This document shows positions 8,797 through 16,575 of a stretch of DNA of 64,000 nucleotides, piece after piece. Under the pieces are notes generated by a model. That model had not been told where the DNA came from. It saw only the letters and a list, made by a program, of their open reading frames with translations, and searched no databases. A program made the position numbers and the translations under genes. Position 1 is the first letter of the stretch. Each line of letters opens with the position of its first letter. The stretch lies in contig OZ244845.1 of assembly GCA_965220775.1 (NCBI GenBank), forward strand, positions 1,550,001-1,614,000. The letters are read 5' to 3'. The stretch is from G963664835 sp965220775. Its GTDB lineage: Bacteria; Chloroflexota; UBA6077; FW602-bin22; JBCLEL01.

Positions 8797-9153
8797 TTTA
8801 CGCTCCTTCCTTCGCACGACACCGGTCACGAATCGCTACGCCAAGTGAGACGTGGCAACTCGTTCCATTGTCTAGAATAGCACCTGCCGGTATAAGCCGC
8901 CACAGTCGGATGGCCGCGAAGGCGGGGGGCCGAGCCGGTTGAGAAGCGTGATCCGGCATGGTTGGGCTCGTATGAGAGATTCGGTGAGGTGCTTCCCGGT
9001 TTCTCCCCGCGCAAACACGAGGACACGCACGGTTGAGACCTAAGCGCCTTCGCAGACTTGACCTTGTTTGTCCGTCGTCGCTCTGGGCACGCGCAAGGAA
9101 CACCCCTGCGGAAACTTTTGCCGTATCTGCCAGTCCGTGAGGAGGATTGACCG
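8797..9153. other. Intergenic region between divergent genes
   Basis: No coding frame, RNA gene or clear promoter stands out in this stretch. It contains scattered GCCGG-rich segments only. Confidence 0.4.
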
Positions 9154-10086
9154 TTGAGGATCGCGATAACCGGCGCGAACGGCTTCGTGGGACGCGGCCT
9201 TGTCCAAGCGCTCGTTCAGAGGGGGCATAGGGTCAAGCGGCTCCTCCGGCGACCGCGTGCCGACGTAGATCCGGTAGAAGGTGAATCAGTAATAGGCTCG
9301 TTGAACGACGACCATGCGCTGGAAGAATTGTGTTCCGGCGCTGACGCGGTCTGCCACTTCGTAGCCGTGATCCGGGAACGCGGCCCATCGAACTTCCACA
9401 ACGTCAACGTGGTTGGGACTCAGCGGGTGCTGGCAGCCGCCAAGACGGCCGGCGTGGACAGGTTCATCCACCTTTCCGCACTCGGCGCCGATCCGGCGTC
9501 CCAGTACGCGTATTTGCGCTCGAAGGGCATTGGTGAAGAGGCGGTGAGGTCGAGCGGCCTGAACTTCACGATTCTGCGAGCTTCGGTCATCTACGGGCCG
9601 GAAGATGAGTTCGTAAACTTGCTTGCGGCAGTCATCCTCGCTTTGCCGGTCGTGCCGATCATCGGTGCTGGCGCGAACCTTTTCCAGCCGATCAGCCTGG
9701 GGAATATTTGTGAGATTATGTGCCAATGCTTGGAGGACGGGGAACACCACGGGAGGAGCTACGAGTTGGGTGGGCCGGATCGACTCCGCTATGATGACAT
9801 TGTTCGCGCGATAGCGGTCGAGATGGGCCTGCGACGGCTTTATCTTAGGGTGCCGATTGGGATTATGGCTCCGGCAGCCCATCTGATGAGCCGCCTCTTG
9901 CCGCATCCTCCGGTGACTACTGGCCAGCTAGATCTTCTCGGCGTGGACAACGTCGCGACGGATAATGCCGCAGAAACCGTATTCGCTTTAGACCTCGACA
10001 GGTTGGACGATAATATTGGCTACGTTCGGTCGATCACGCTGCCGGCGGCCATAGGTGCCGTCCTTGGCGTCCGGCGACTTCGATAG
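9154..10086 (+). CDS. NAD-dependent epimerase/dehydratase-like SDR protein (NDUFA9-like)
   Basis: This 310-residue atypical short-chain dehydrogenase has the N-terminal Rossmann motif TGANGFVGRGL (7-17), DAVCHFVA, and IHLSALGAD followed by YAYLRSKGIGE, the Y-x3-K pair placed where NDUFA9-like proteins keep Tyr and Lys. Such proteins bind NAD(P); some act in quinone or sugar metabolism and many have unknown substrates. The TTG start is supported by GAGGAGG 8 bases upstream. The stop TAG overlaps the GTG of the following GT9 gene by one base, so the two are translationally coupled. Confidence 0.8.
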   Translation: MRIAITGANGFVGRGLVQALVQRGHRVKRLLRRPRADVDPVEGESVIGSLNDDHALEELCSGADAVCHFVAVIRERGPSNFHNVNVVGTQRVLAAAKTAGVDRFIHLSALGADPASQYAYLRSKGIGEEAVRSSGLNFTILRASVIYGPEDEFVNLLAAVILALPVVPIIGAGANLFQPISLGNICEIMCQCLEDGEHHGRSYELGGPDRLRYDDIVRAIAVEMGLRRLYLRVPIGIMAPAAHLMSRLLPHPPVTTGQLDLLGVDNVATDNAAETVFALDLDRLDDNIGYVRSITLPAAIGAVLGVRRLR

Positions 10087-11090
10087 TGTCCCTTGTGACC
10101 GAAATCGACGAGATCTCTGGTATGCAGCCCCGGCGGGTACTAATTGTCCGGCTTGGATCTCTCGGCGACGGGGTTCTATCCGTACCTGCGCTACGCATGA
10201 TCGGCCGTTGGCTACGGTCCTTCGCCGAGTCCCCACAGGTCACAGTCCTGGGTCGAGAATTCGGTCGCGATATCTTTCGGCGCGCGCTCCCGATAGACCG
10301 ATTCTTTAGCTTCGACAGTATTCAGCTACTACCGCTTTTTTCGACGAAGAGAGGGTTGCCCGACGCTACGTTCGAGTTGCTCGGCCGGCCGGATCTCGCG
10401 ATTATCTGGCTGCGTGAATACGAGCCATTAGCCAGTAAGCTCAAAGAGGCCGGCTGTCGATTAGTGCTAGCCGGCGAGAGCTTTCCAAACGATGATCTGA
10501 CGCACATGTCAGACTATCTTTGCGGTTTGTTGGAACCATTGGGAATTACCGATCGAGACCAATGCGACCTACCGATCAGTACTTCCGAACGTCGGCGGGG
10601 ATTGAGTCTGGTCGGCCGAGTCGCCGGCGATCGGCGACTCGCACTGATCCATCCAGGGAGTGGATCGCAAAAGAAAAACTGGCCGGCCGGCAATTTCGCC
10701 AGGCTTATAGGCGAGTTGTCGAGCCAGGGATGGGATTTCCGAGTATTGCGCGGCCCGGCCGACGCGGAGTCGGTAGAGAGCCTGTTGCGAGCGTTGGATG
10801 GAACGCGGGTGAGGGTCATAGGGCCGGAATCGGTGAACGAACTGTGCGGGGTACTGGCAGCTTTCGACCTGGTGGTCAGTAATGACTCCGGCGTGGCGCA
10901 CCTGAGCGCGGCGCTCGGTCGACCAACCGTTGCGGTCTTCGGCCCGACGAACGTATTCAGGTGGGCGCCTCGGGGCATCGCCGCGGTAGCCGTTCCGCCA
11001 AAGCTGGGCGCCGATTGGCCGTCCATCGGAGAGGTTCTGCGAGGCTGCAACACCGCGGTCGAGTCGAGGGAAGAGCCGGGCGCGTGCTAG
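10086..11090 (+). CDS. Glycosyltransferase family 9 (heptosyltransferase-like)
   Basis: About 334 residues with the GT9 pattern: an N-terminal RVLIVRLGSLGDGVLSVPAL, a central IHPGSGSQKKNWP nucleotide-sugar region, and the C-terminal SNDSGVAHLSAALGRPTVAVFGPT loop. GT9 enzymes transfer heptose or other sugars in cell-envelope glycans. GTG at 10086 overlaps the preceding stop; an ATG at 10122 is an alternative that starts right at the first beta strand. It is paired with an SDR gene. A heptosyltransferase role in true LPS is not implied, since no other LPS gene is here. Confidence 0.85.
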   Translation: MSLVTEIDEISGMQPRRVLIVRLGSLGDGVLSVPALRMIGRWLRSFAESPQVTVLGREFGRDIFRRALPIDRFFSFDSIQLLPLFSTKRGLPDATFELLGRPDLAIIWLREYEPLASKLKEAGCRLVLAGESFPNDDLTHMSDYLCGLLEPLGITDRDQCDLPISTSERRRGLSLVGRVAGDRRLALIHPGSGSQKKNWPAGNFARLIGELSSQGWDFRVLRGPADAESVESLLRALDGTRVRVIGPESVNELCGVLAAFDLVVSNDSGVAHLSAALGRPTVAVFGPTNVFRWAPRGIAAVAVPPKLGADWPSIGEVLRGCNTAVESREEPGAC

Positions 11091-11193
11091 CCTCCTGGTG
11101 CGATTGCTAATCCATTAGCGCTGACCACCCACCGGCGGATGATGCCCCTGTGCGAACGCGCATCGGCGCCCCCGCATTGAGACCGGTCGCCAA

Positions 11194-11487
11194 TCAGCTC
11201 TTCATGAGAAGTACCGGGCCAATGCCGGAGTGGATGACCTCCTCGAACGTCCCGACCATGTTCTCACGCACGTATTTCCCTGCAATGGCTACGCTTGCGT
11301 CGGCCGCTTCCTCGCTCTCCCACACAGTCAGGGATATCACTTCGTCTGCTGTGACCCTCACGAGGTTATAGGCGATGAGGGCGGCCGATTTCGCCAGGTA
11401 GTTTGGGTAGAAGTCGTCTCGGATCTGTCGGACCATAGGCTCGACGTTCTCCGGCTTTATCCGGTAATGGGAGAACCGCGCGTACAT
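11194..11487 (-). CDS. Small dimeric alpha/beta-barrel (antibiotic biosynthesis monooxygenase-like) protein
   Basis: This 97-residue protein resembles the ABM/dimeric ferredoxin-like barrel fold. It opens MYARFSHYRIKPENVEPM, then has LIAYNLVRVTADEVISLTVWESEEAADA, the usual strand-helix order of the family, which ends with a short strand. AAAGGAGGAGG precedes the ATG. Members are small monooxygenases, isomerases or stress proteins, and the reaction cannot be inferred. It is 57 bases downstream of the HpcH-type aldolase gene on the same strand and may share its transcript. Confidence 0.7.
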   Translation of the reverse strand: MYARFSHYRIKPENVEPMVRQIRDDFYPNYLAKSAALIAYNLVRVTADEVISLTVWESEEAADASVAIAGKYVRENMVGTFEEVIHSGIGPVLLMKS

Positions 11488-11544
11488 GCCTCCTCCTTTC
11501 GGCGTGGGGCGGTCCGGCCAGTCCGCCAGAAGTGTGGACCAGAG

Positions 11545-12294
11545 CTAGGACTCAAGCGACGCTGTGTCGGCCAGGTATTTGGTAGCGCCGGCGGTGATCC
11601 ATGAGTTTACGTGGCACATGAAAAAGCGTGCGCCAAGATCGTAATGGTGCTGGTTAGGGCCATCGAGGGCCAACGAGCCCGCCGTCCTGCCGGCCGCGAC
11701 TATCTGCCGGATCGCGTTATCGACCGTTTCCTGCACTTCAGGATGACCGGTGTTGCCGGTGTGCCCCATCGTCTGGGCCAAGTCGCCGGGCGCTACGAAA
11801 AAGACGTCGATGTTGGGTACTTCGAGGATCTCGGCCAGGTTGTCGACCGCCTCGACCTCCTCTATCAGTACGATCACCATCGTCTCTTCGTTGGCCTTGT
11901 TGTAGTAATCGTCGACGCCGAACGATCGGCGCCCGGTGAAAATCCCGCGGAGACCAATGGGGCCGAACTTGGCGGCCACGGCTACCTTGGTGGCCGTCTC
12001 CTTGTCGGAAACGTGAGGAACGACGATGGCGCTGGCCCCACGGTCTAACGTGCGGGTTATGACCCAGGGCTCTCCCACCGGAATTCGGACGACGGATGCC
12101 ATGTTCCAGAGATCGCAGGCGCGAGAGAAGTCGCCAATCTCTCTCCAACTAACCGGCCCGTGCTCGGTCTCTATCCAGATACCGTCGAATCCGAAGGGGC
12201 CGACCAGATCTATCGTGTCTGGATCGGGTACCCCACTCAGGATGTTTACGATCCGGCCTTCAGCCAGTTTGCGCTTGATCTGGAGGTCCGCCAT
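11545..12294 (-). CDS. HpcH/HpaI-type aldolase/citrate lyase family protein
   Basis: This 249-residue class II pyruvate aldolase-like protein cleaves or forms 4-hydroxy-2-oxo acids with a divalent metal. Visible features are GFDGIWIETEHGPV (the metal Glu region), VVRIPVGEPWVITRTLDRGASAIVVPHV, the catalytic Arg of PIGLRGIFTGRR, LIEEVEAVDNLAEIL (metal Glu) and NIDVFFVAPGDLAQTMG (metal Asp). I start at the ATG at 12294, with AGGAG 11 bases upstream. A longer frame to 12507 adds 71 residues without family character. The ABM-like gene follows. Confidence 0.85.
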   Translation of the reverse strand: MADLQIKRKLAEGRIVNILSGVPDPDTIDLVGPFGFDGIWIETEHGPVSWREIGDFSRACDLWNMASVVRIPVGEPWVITRTLDRGASAIVVPHVSDKETATKVAVAAKFGPIGLRGIFTGRRSFGVDDYYNKANEETMVIVLIEEVEAVDNLAEILEVPNIDVFFVAPGDLAQTMGHTGNTGHPEVQETVDNAIRQIVAAGRTAGSLALDGPNQHHYDLGARFFMCHVNSWITAGATKYLADTASLES

Positions 12295-12733
12295 CCTATC
12301 CATTTCTCCTATGCGTTGGTTCTCGTCTCGGCCGTGGTTCGACTCGCAGAGAATAGTTGCGGCCCATAGTTGTGTCAAGTGGGTGTGCAGTCCCCAAATC
12401 CCCCACCTAGAAAAACAAGACCTCGTTAGACTCCGATGCGAACCAGGCCACATTGGTTGGTGGGAACAATAATCTATCATCAACGAGTAGCACCCATTTT
12501 GCGGCAAGGAGCCCTGCCGTGCCGGTATGCCGAGGACAAGAACTCGACCGGTAGGACGGCCATAGCGGGTCCGGCCTCCCGCCTCGTCACTCTAGCGGTC
12601 GGGCTCGTCCCCAGCCATGGGCCGGCCGGCCTTTCAGTGACGACCGGCCTCTCACCAGCCGCGAACATCACCGTCGGGGTGCCCTGGCCGGCGCGCGGCG
12701 AACCCAAGCCGGCCCCCACAGAACGGTTACACA
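12295..12733. other. Intergenic, GC-rich palindromic stretch
   Basis: No gene seen. 12555-12715 is rich in GCCGGCC-type palindromic words like those in other intergenic gaps of the window, so it is probably repeat-derived DNA. Confidence 0.4.
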
Positions 12734-12763
12734 TTGACTTTAACCACGTATCTGTGGTACAAG
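12734..12763 (+). promoter_or_regulatory. Candidate promoter of the ilv-leu operon
   Basis: TTGACT (12734-12739), an 18-bp spacer and TACAAG (12758-12763) would start transcription about 15-20 bases before the T-box stem I. The -10 is imperfect. Confidence 0.45.
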
Positions 12764-12987
12764 ATAGCCAATTCATAATTGATGCCGTGAAGGGGAGCAT
12801 TAAGGGACAGCGCCCATTCAGAGAGCCAGCGCATGGTGTGAGTTGGCATGCCGCCTCCCTGAACTCGCCCCGGAGCAGCTAGGCCGAACAGCCGTGGGCC
12901 CAGTAGGCTTGAGCCGGTTTCGCCCGTTATAGCGCGCCGAGTGGACAGTGTGGGCTGTCAAATGAGGTGGTACCGCGGGCATTCAAG

Positions 12988-13016
12988 TCTCGTCCTCAAA
13001 GGGGCGAGATTTTTTT
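12988..13016 (+). terminator. T-box terminator 1
   Basis: Stem TCTCGTCC/GGGCGAGA with a run of seven T. The competing antiterminator pairs TGAGG (12963-12967) with CCTCA (12994-12998). Confidence 0.8.
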
Positions 13017-13077
13017 GTAGGCGGAGCCGCAAAGTCCATAGATGTCAACTAGGGTGGTACCGCGGGCGAACTTTGAG

Positions 13078-13104
13078 CCCGTCCCTAGCCGGACGGGTTA
13101 TTTT
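13078..13104 (+). terminator. T-box terminator 2
   Basis: Stem CCCGTCC/GGACGGG with loop CTAGCC and a broken T tract (TTATTTT). The competing antiterminator pairs CTAGGG (13049-13054) with CCCTAG (13083-13088). Confidence 0.75.
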
Positions 13105-13140
13105 AATGCACGCGAATTCACGCGAGCGCAGGAGGAACAC

Positions 13141-14877
13141 ATGGCGATTCAACCGATACCGCAACGCGAAGATGTTTCGCGGAAGCCGAAGCAGCGACCG
13201 AAAGTGCTTACCGGCTCACGAATTATTTGCGAGAGCCTCCTGAGCTTAGGTGTAGACGTAATATTTGGCTATCCAGGCGGCGCGGTACTGCCCCTGTACC
13301 ATGCAATCCCCGAGTACGAAGACCTTCGACACGTACTCGTCAGACACGAGCAGGGCGCGGTCTTTGCCGCAAGTGGCTACGCTCGAGCGACTGGCCGCGT
13401 GGGGGTTTGCCTGGGCACTTCCGGCCCCGGAGCCACCAACATGATGACCGGCATAGCTGACGCGAACCTAGACTCCGTACCTATGGTCGCGCTGACCGGC
13501 CAAGTGGCCATCCCTATGATCGGACGAGACGCGTTTCAAGAAGTCGACACAATAGGAATCTCGCTGCCGATTACCAAGCATAGCTACTCGGTGACGGATC
13601 CGGCGGACCTGCCTCGGATACTTCGAGAGGCATTCTACATAGCCGGCACGGGCCGGCCAGGTCCCGTCTTGGTCGACATCCCACGTGACGTGCAACAACA
13701 AGAAGCAGAGTTCAAGTTGGATGACGAGATGCGCCTCCGGGGTTACCGGCCCACTATGTACGGCAATATCAAGCAAATAAGGCAGGCTGCTAAACTCATC
13801 AAAGAGGCCACCAGGCCCCTGATCGTCGCCGGGCACGGCACCATAATCTCGCAGGCATACGACGAGCTAAGGGAACTGGTTGAAACCACCAATATACCGA
13901 TAGTTACGACTATTCACGGGATCTCCAGCATACCGGAATCGCATGAATTGAATTTCGGCATGCTTGGTATGCACGGCAGCGCATACGCGAATCGGGCGGT
14001 GGTCGAATGTGACTTGCTGGTAGGCATCGGAATGCGATTCGATGACCGTGTAACGGGCAAGGTCAGCGGATTCGCTCCCAACGCGAAGATCATCCACATT
14101 GAGATCGATCCGGCCGAAATCGGAAAGAACGTCAAGGTAACGGTCCCCATCGTCGGTGACGTACGGAATATACTGTCGGTTCTCAACAAAGAAGTCGAAC
14201 CAGGTGACCATTCCAACTGGGTCGATCAGATCTGCGAGTGGCGCCGAGAAATTCCAATGACCGAGGTTCGAGAGGCCGAGGAGCTGTTGCCGCAATACGT
14301 GATTCAGCGCCTGTATGAGGTGACTGGCGGCGATGCCATCGTCGCTGCGGATGTAGGGCAGCATCAGATGTGGGTCGGCCAGTTGTGGTGGTTCGATAAG
14401 CGAAACAGCTTTGTCAGTTCCGGCGGACTTGGCTCCATGGGTTACAGCCTGCCGGCCTCCATGGGGATCCAGATAGGCCGTCCAGATGAGGCGGTATGGT
14501 GCGTCATAGGTGACGGCAGTATCCAGATCACCATGCAGGAGTTGGGCACTATCGTCCAGGAGAAGCTGCCAGTCAAGATTGCGATTATCAATAATTTCGC
14601 CCTTGGCATGGTGCGCCAGTGGCAGGAATTCTTCTATGAAAAGCGCTACTCTCACTCGCTGATGGGCCAACCCGACTTCGTAAAGCTGGGAGACGCTTAT
14701 GGCATTGAATCCGTCTGTGTCAAGACCAAGGAGGAAGTTGAGCCCGCCATTCGCCAGGCAATTGCGCATGACGGACCATTCATTATCGATTTCCAGGTCG
14801 CGGTAGAGGAGAGCGTCTTCCCGATGATACCGCCGGGCGGAGCACTGTCCGACATCATGACCGAAGCCGCCGGTTGA
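13141..14877 (+). CDS. ilvB: Acetolactate synthase large subunit
   Basis: This 578-residue ThDP enzyme joins two pyruvates to acetolactate (or pyruvate and 2-oxobutyrate to acetohydroxybutyrate), the first common step of Val/Leu/Ile synthesis. Features in order: GVDVIFGYPGGAVLPLY with the catalytic Glu in VRHEQGAVFAASGYARA, a central FAD-binding domain (IGMRFDDRVTGKV), and the C-terminal ThDP motif GDGSIQITMQELGT..IINNFALGMVRQWQEFFY. The ATG at 13141 follows AGGAGGAACAC. A longer frame begins inside the T-box leader and is not translated. It is the first gene after the T-box and is followed by ilvN. Confidence 0.95.
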   Translation: MAIQPIPQREDVSRKPKQRPKVLTGSRIICESLLSLGVDVIFGYPGGAVLPLYHAIPEYEDLRHVLVRHEQGAVFAASGYARATGRVGVCLGTSGPGATNMMTGIADANLDSVPMVALTGQVAIPMIGRDAFQEVDTIGISLPITKHSYSVTDPADLPRILREAFYIAGTGRPGPVLVDIPRDVQQQEAEFKLDDEMRLRGYRPTMYGNIKQIRQAAKLIKEATRPLIVAGHGTIISQAYDELRELVETTNIPIVTTIHGISSIPESHELNFGMLGMHGSAYANRAVVECDLLVGIGMRFDDRVTGKVSGFAPNAKIIHIEIDPAEIGKNVKVTVPIVGDVRNILSVLNKEVEPGDHSNWVDQICEWRREIPMTEVREAEELLPQYVIQRLYEVTGGDAIVAADVGQHQMWVGQLWWFDKRNSFVSSGGLGSMGYSLPASMGIQIGRPDEAVWCVIGDGSIQITMQELGTIVQEKLPVKIAIINNFALGMVRQWQEFFYEKRYSHSLMGQPDFVKLGDAYGIESVCVKTKEEVEPAIRQAIAHDGPFIIDFQVAVEESVFPMIPPGGALSDIMTEAAG

Positions 14878-14911
14878 TGACCACAAGAATAAACATAGAG
14901 GTGCCAACGAC

Positions 14912-15472
14912 ATGAGCAGAACAGTTGTCGCGATGATGGAAGATCATCCTGGTGTCATGAACCGGGTGGTGAGCGTGCTGCGCCGGCGTGGGTTCAACAT
15001 AAACAGCCTTTCCGTCGGGCCCACAGATAACGCAGGGATTTCGAGGATGACTATCGTTGTCGACGGCGATGAGACGATCGTGGAGCAGGTAATCAAGCAG
15101 CTCTACAAGATAATCGAGGTCCTGAAGTGCAGCGACATCAGCAACGAGAAGAAGGTCGACCGAGAGCTGGCACTGATCAAGGTTGCCGCGACGGCCTCGA
15201 CTCGATCTGAGGTAATGCAGCTAGTCTCAATCTACCGGGCGAAAATTGTGGATGTATCGGTGGATTCACTGATGGTAGAGGTCACCGGTCCGCCGGAGAA
15301 GATCGAAACTATGCAGAGCCTGCTGCGTGCTTACGGCATTCGAGAGATGGTTCGAACCGGCGTAGTCGCTATGACCCGTAGTGCCGTTGGATCTGCTCGG
15401 GTGTCAGACGAGGCCGCCAGCGGCGGACGCCAGCGCGGCAACTTGCGCGCAGTCGCGCCAGCAAGCAATTAA
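14912..15472 (+). CDS. ilvN: Acetolactate synthase regulatory small subunit
   Basis: This 186-residue protein has an N-terminal ACT domain (about 3-75: VVAMMEDHPGVMNRVVSVLRRRGFNINSLSV pattern, with the valine-binding loop) and the C-terminal domain of the small subunit (about 84-160). It activates the catalytic subunit and confers feedback inhibition by branched-chain amino acids. It lies 34 bases after ilvB, in the same operon. A short Gly/Arg/Ala-rich tail ends the protein. Confidence 0.94.
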   Translation: MSRTVVAMMEDHPGVMNRVVSVLRRRGFNINSLSVGPTDNAGISRMTIVVDGDETIVEQVIKQLYKIIEVLKCSDISNEKKVDRELALIKVAATASTRSEVMQLVSIYRAKIVDVSVDSLMVEVTGPPEKIETMQSLLRAYGIREMVRTGVVAMTRSAVGSARVSDEAASGGRQRGNLRAVAPASN

Positions 15473-15493
15473 TCAGACCAGGAGAAACTTTCG

Positions 15494-16483
15494 TTGAAGA
15501 TTTATTACGATGCCGATGCCGACCTGGCGTTGCTCGAAGGAAAGACTATGGCGGTCATCGGCTATGGCAGCCAAGGACATGCCCATGCGTTGAACCTGAA
15601 GGATAGTGGGTTGGACGTAGTGGTCGGTCTGTATAGTGGCAGCAAATCTTGGGAAAAGGCCCAAGCCGAAGGCCTGCAAGTAGCCACGGTCTCGGATGCC
15701 ACAAGGGCCGCCGACATGATTATGGTATTGGTGCCGGACCAGGTCCAGAAGGAGCTGTACGAACAAAGCATCCTTCCAGAGTTGAGTGATGGCAAGACTC
15801 TGATGTTCGCCCATGGCTTCAATATTCACTATAACCAGATCGTACCGCCGCCAGGCATCGACGTGAGTATGGTCGCGCCCAAAGGTCCGGGGCACATTGT
15901 CCGCCAGATGTTCACCCAAGGCGTTGGGACCCCGGCGTTGCTCGCGGTGTTTCAAAACGTCTCCGGCCGAGCCCAGCAGAACGGGCTTGCCTACGCCCGG
16001 GGCATAGGCGCAACCAGCGCCGGCGTTATCGAAACTTCGTTCAAGAATGAAACGGAGACCGACCTGTTCGGTGAGCAGTCGGTACTCTGCGGCGGCGTTA
16101 CCGCGCTGGTCAAGGCTGGATTCGAGACGCTGGTTGAAGCCGGCTACCCACCTGAGCTGGCCTACTTCGAGTGCCTCCACGAGTTGAAGCTCATCGTCGA
16201 CCTCATCTACCAGGGAGGGTTCGCCTACATGCGCTACTCGGTGAGCGATACCGCCGAATATGGTGACTATACTGGCGGCCCTCGCGTGATCGACGAGCAT
16301 GTCCGCGAAAACATGCGGCAGATACTATCGGATATCCAAACCGGCGTGTTCGCCAAGAATTGGATCAGCGAGAACTTGGCCGGCCGGCCAAGCTTCCTGG
16401 CGATGCGCAACAAGGAGACCGAAGGGCAGCTAGAAGAGGTCGGTAAAGGCCTCAGGGCGATGATGCCCTGGCTGAAACACTGA
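15494..16483 (+). CDS. ilvC: Ketol-acid reductoisomerase (class I)
   Basis: This 329-residue enzyme isomerises and reduces acetolactate to dihydroxyisovalerate. It has the Rossmann motif GYGSQGHAHALNL, MVAPKGPGHIVR, the metal Asp/Glu in NETETDLFGEQSVLCGG, and the C-terminal knot ending GLRAMMPWLKH. The length fits the short class I form. TTG at 15494 follows GGAGAAACTTTCG. The cofactor loop reads GLYSGSKSW; the residue after GL is usually Arg and contacts the NADPH 2'-phosphate, but here it is Tyr. That could change cofactor preference (inference). Confidence 0.95.
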   Translation: MKIYYDADADLALLEGKTMAVIGYGSQGHAHALNLKDSGLDVVVGLYSGSKSWEKAQAEGLQVATVSDATRAADMIMVLVPDQVQKELYEQSILPELSDGKTLMFAHGFNIHYNQIVPPPGIDVSMVAPKGPGHIVRQMFTQGVGTPALLAVFQNVSGRAQQNGLAYARGIGATSAGVIETSFKNETETDLFGEQSVLCGGVTALVKAGFETLVEAGYPPELAYFECLHELKLIVDLIYQGGFAYMRYSVSDTAEYGDYTGGPRVIDEHVRENMRQILSDIQTGVFAKNWISENLAGRPSFLAMRNKETEGQLEEVGKGLRAMMPWLKH

Positions 16484-16575
16484 CAACATTCGGCGTTACC
16501 AAATAGGAGAATTCTCATCAATCGCGCTCAGTTCCATATTGCTTGGGCGAGAGGGTCTGAAATAAGGAGTGCGTC

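Larger units (their letters stand above)
12785..13104 (+). ncRNA. T-box riboswitch leader (leucine specifier) with tandem antiterminator/terminator modules
   Basis: The leader of ilvB senses uncharged tRNA. Stem I runs from about 12790 to 12870: GGGG..CCCC at the base, the helix AGGGA/TCCCT, and a specifier loop whose 3' side reads GAA-CTC-G, with CTC (Leu) at 12864-12866. The distal part has the AGAGAGCC bulge motif. A stem III-like hairpin GACAG..CTGTC precedes the first T-box (12964-12978), which is followed by terminator TCTCGTCC/GGGCGAGA plus seven T. A second T-box motif AGGGTGGTACCGCGG (13051-13065) and a second terminator follow with no second stem I. Both TGGT bulges match an A discriminator base, as expected of tRNA-Leu. 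Confidence 0.9.

Noticed and set aside
13042..13140. N-terminal extension of ilvB
   Set aside because: It would translate the second T-box module; AGGAGGAACAC precedes the ATG at 13141.
13867..14913. Long open frame antisense to ilvB (348 codons)
   Set aside because: It lies fully opposite a well-supported ilvB; the peptide has no recognisable domain and no ribosome site. It is a shadow of codon bias.
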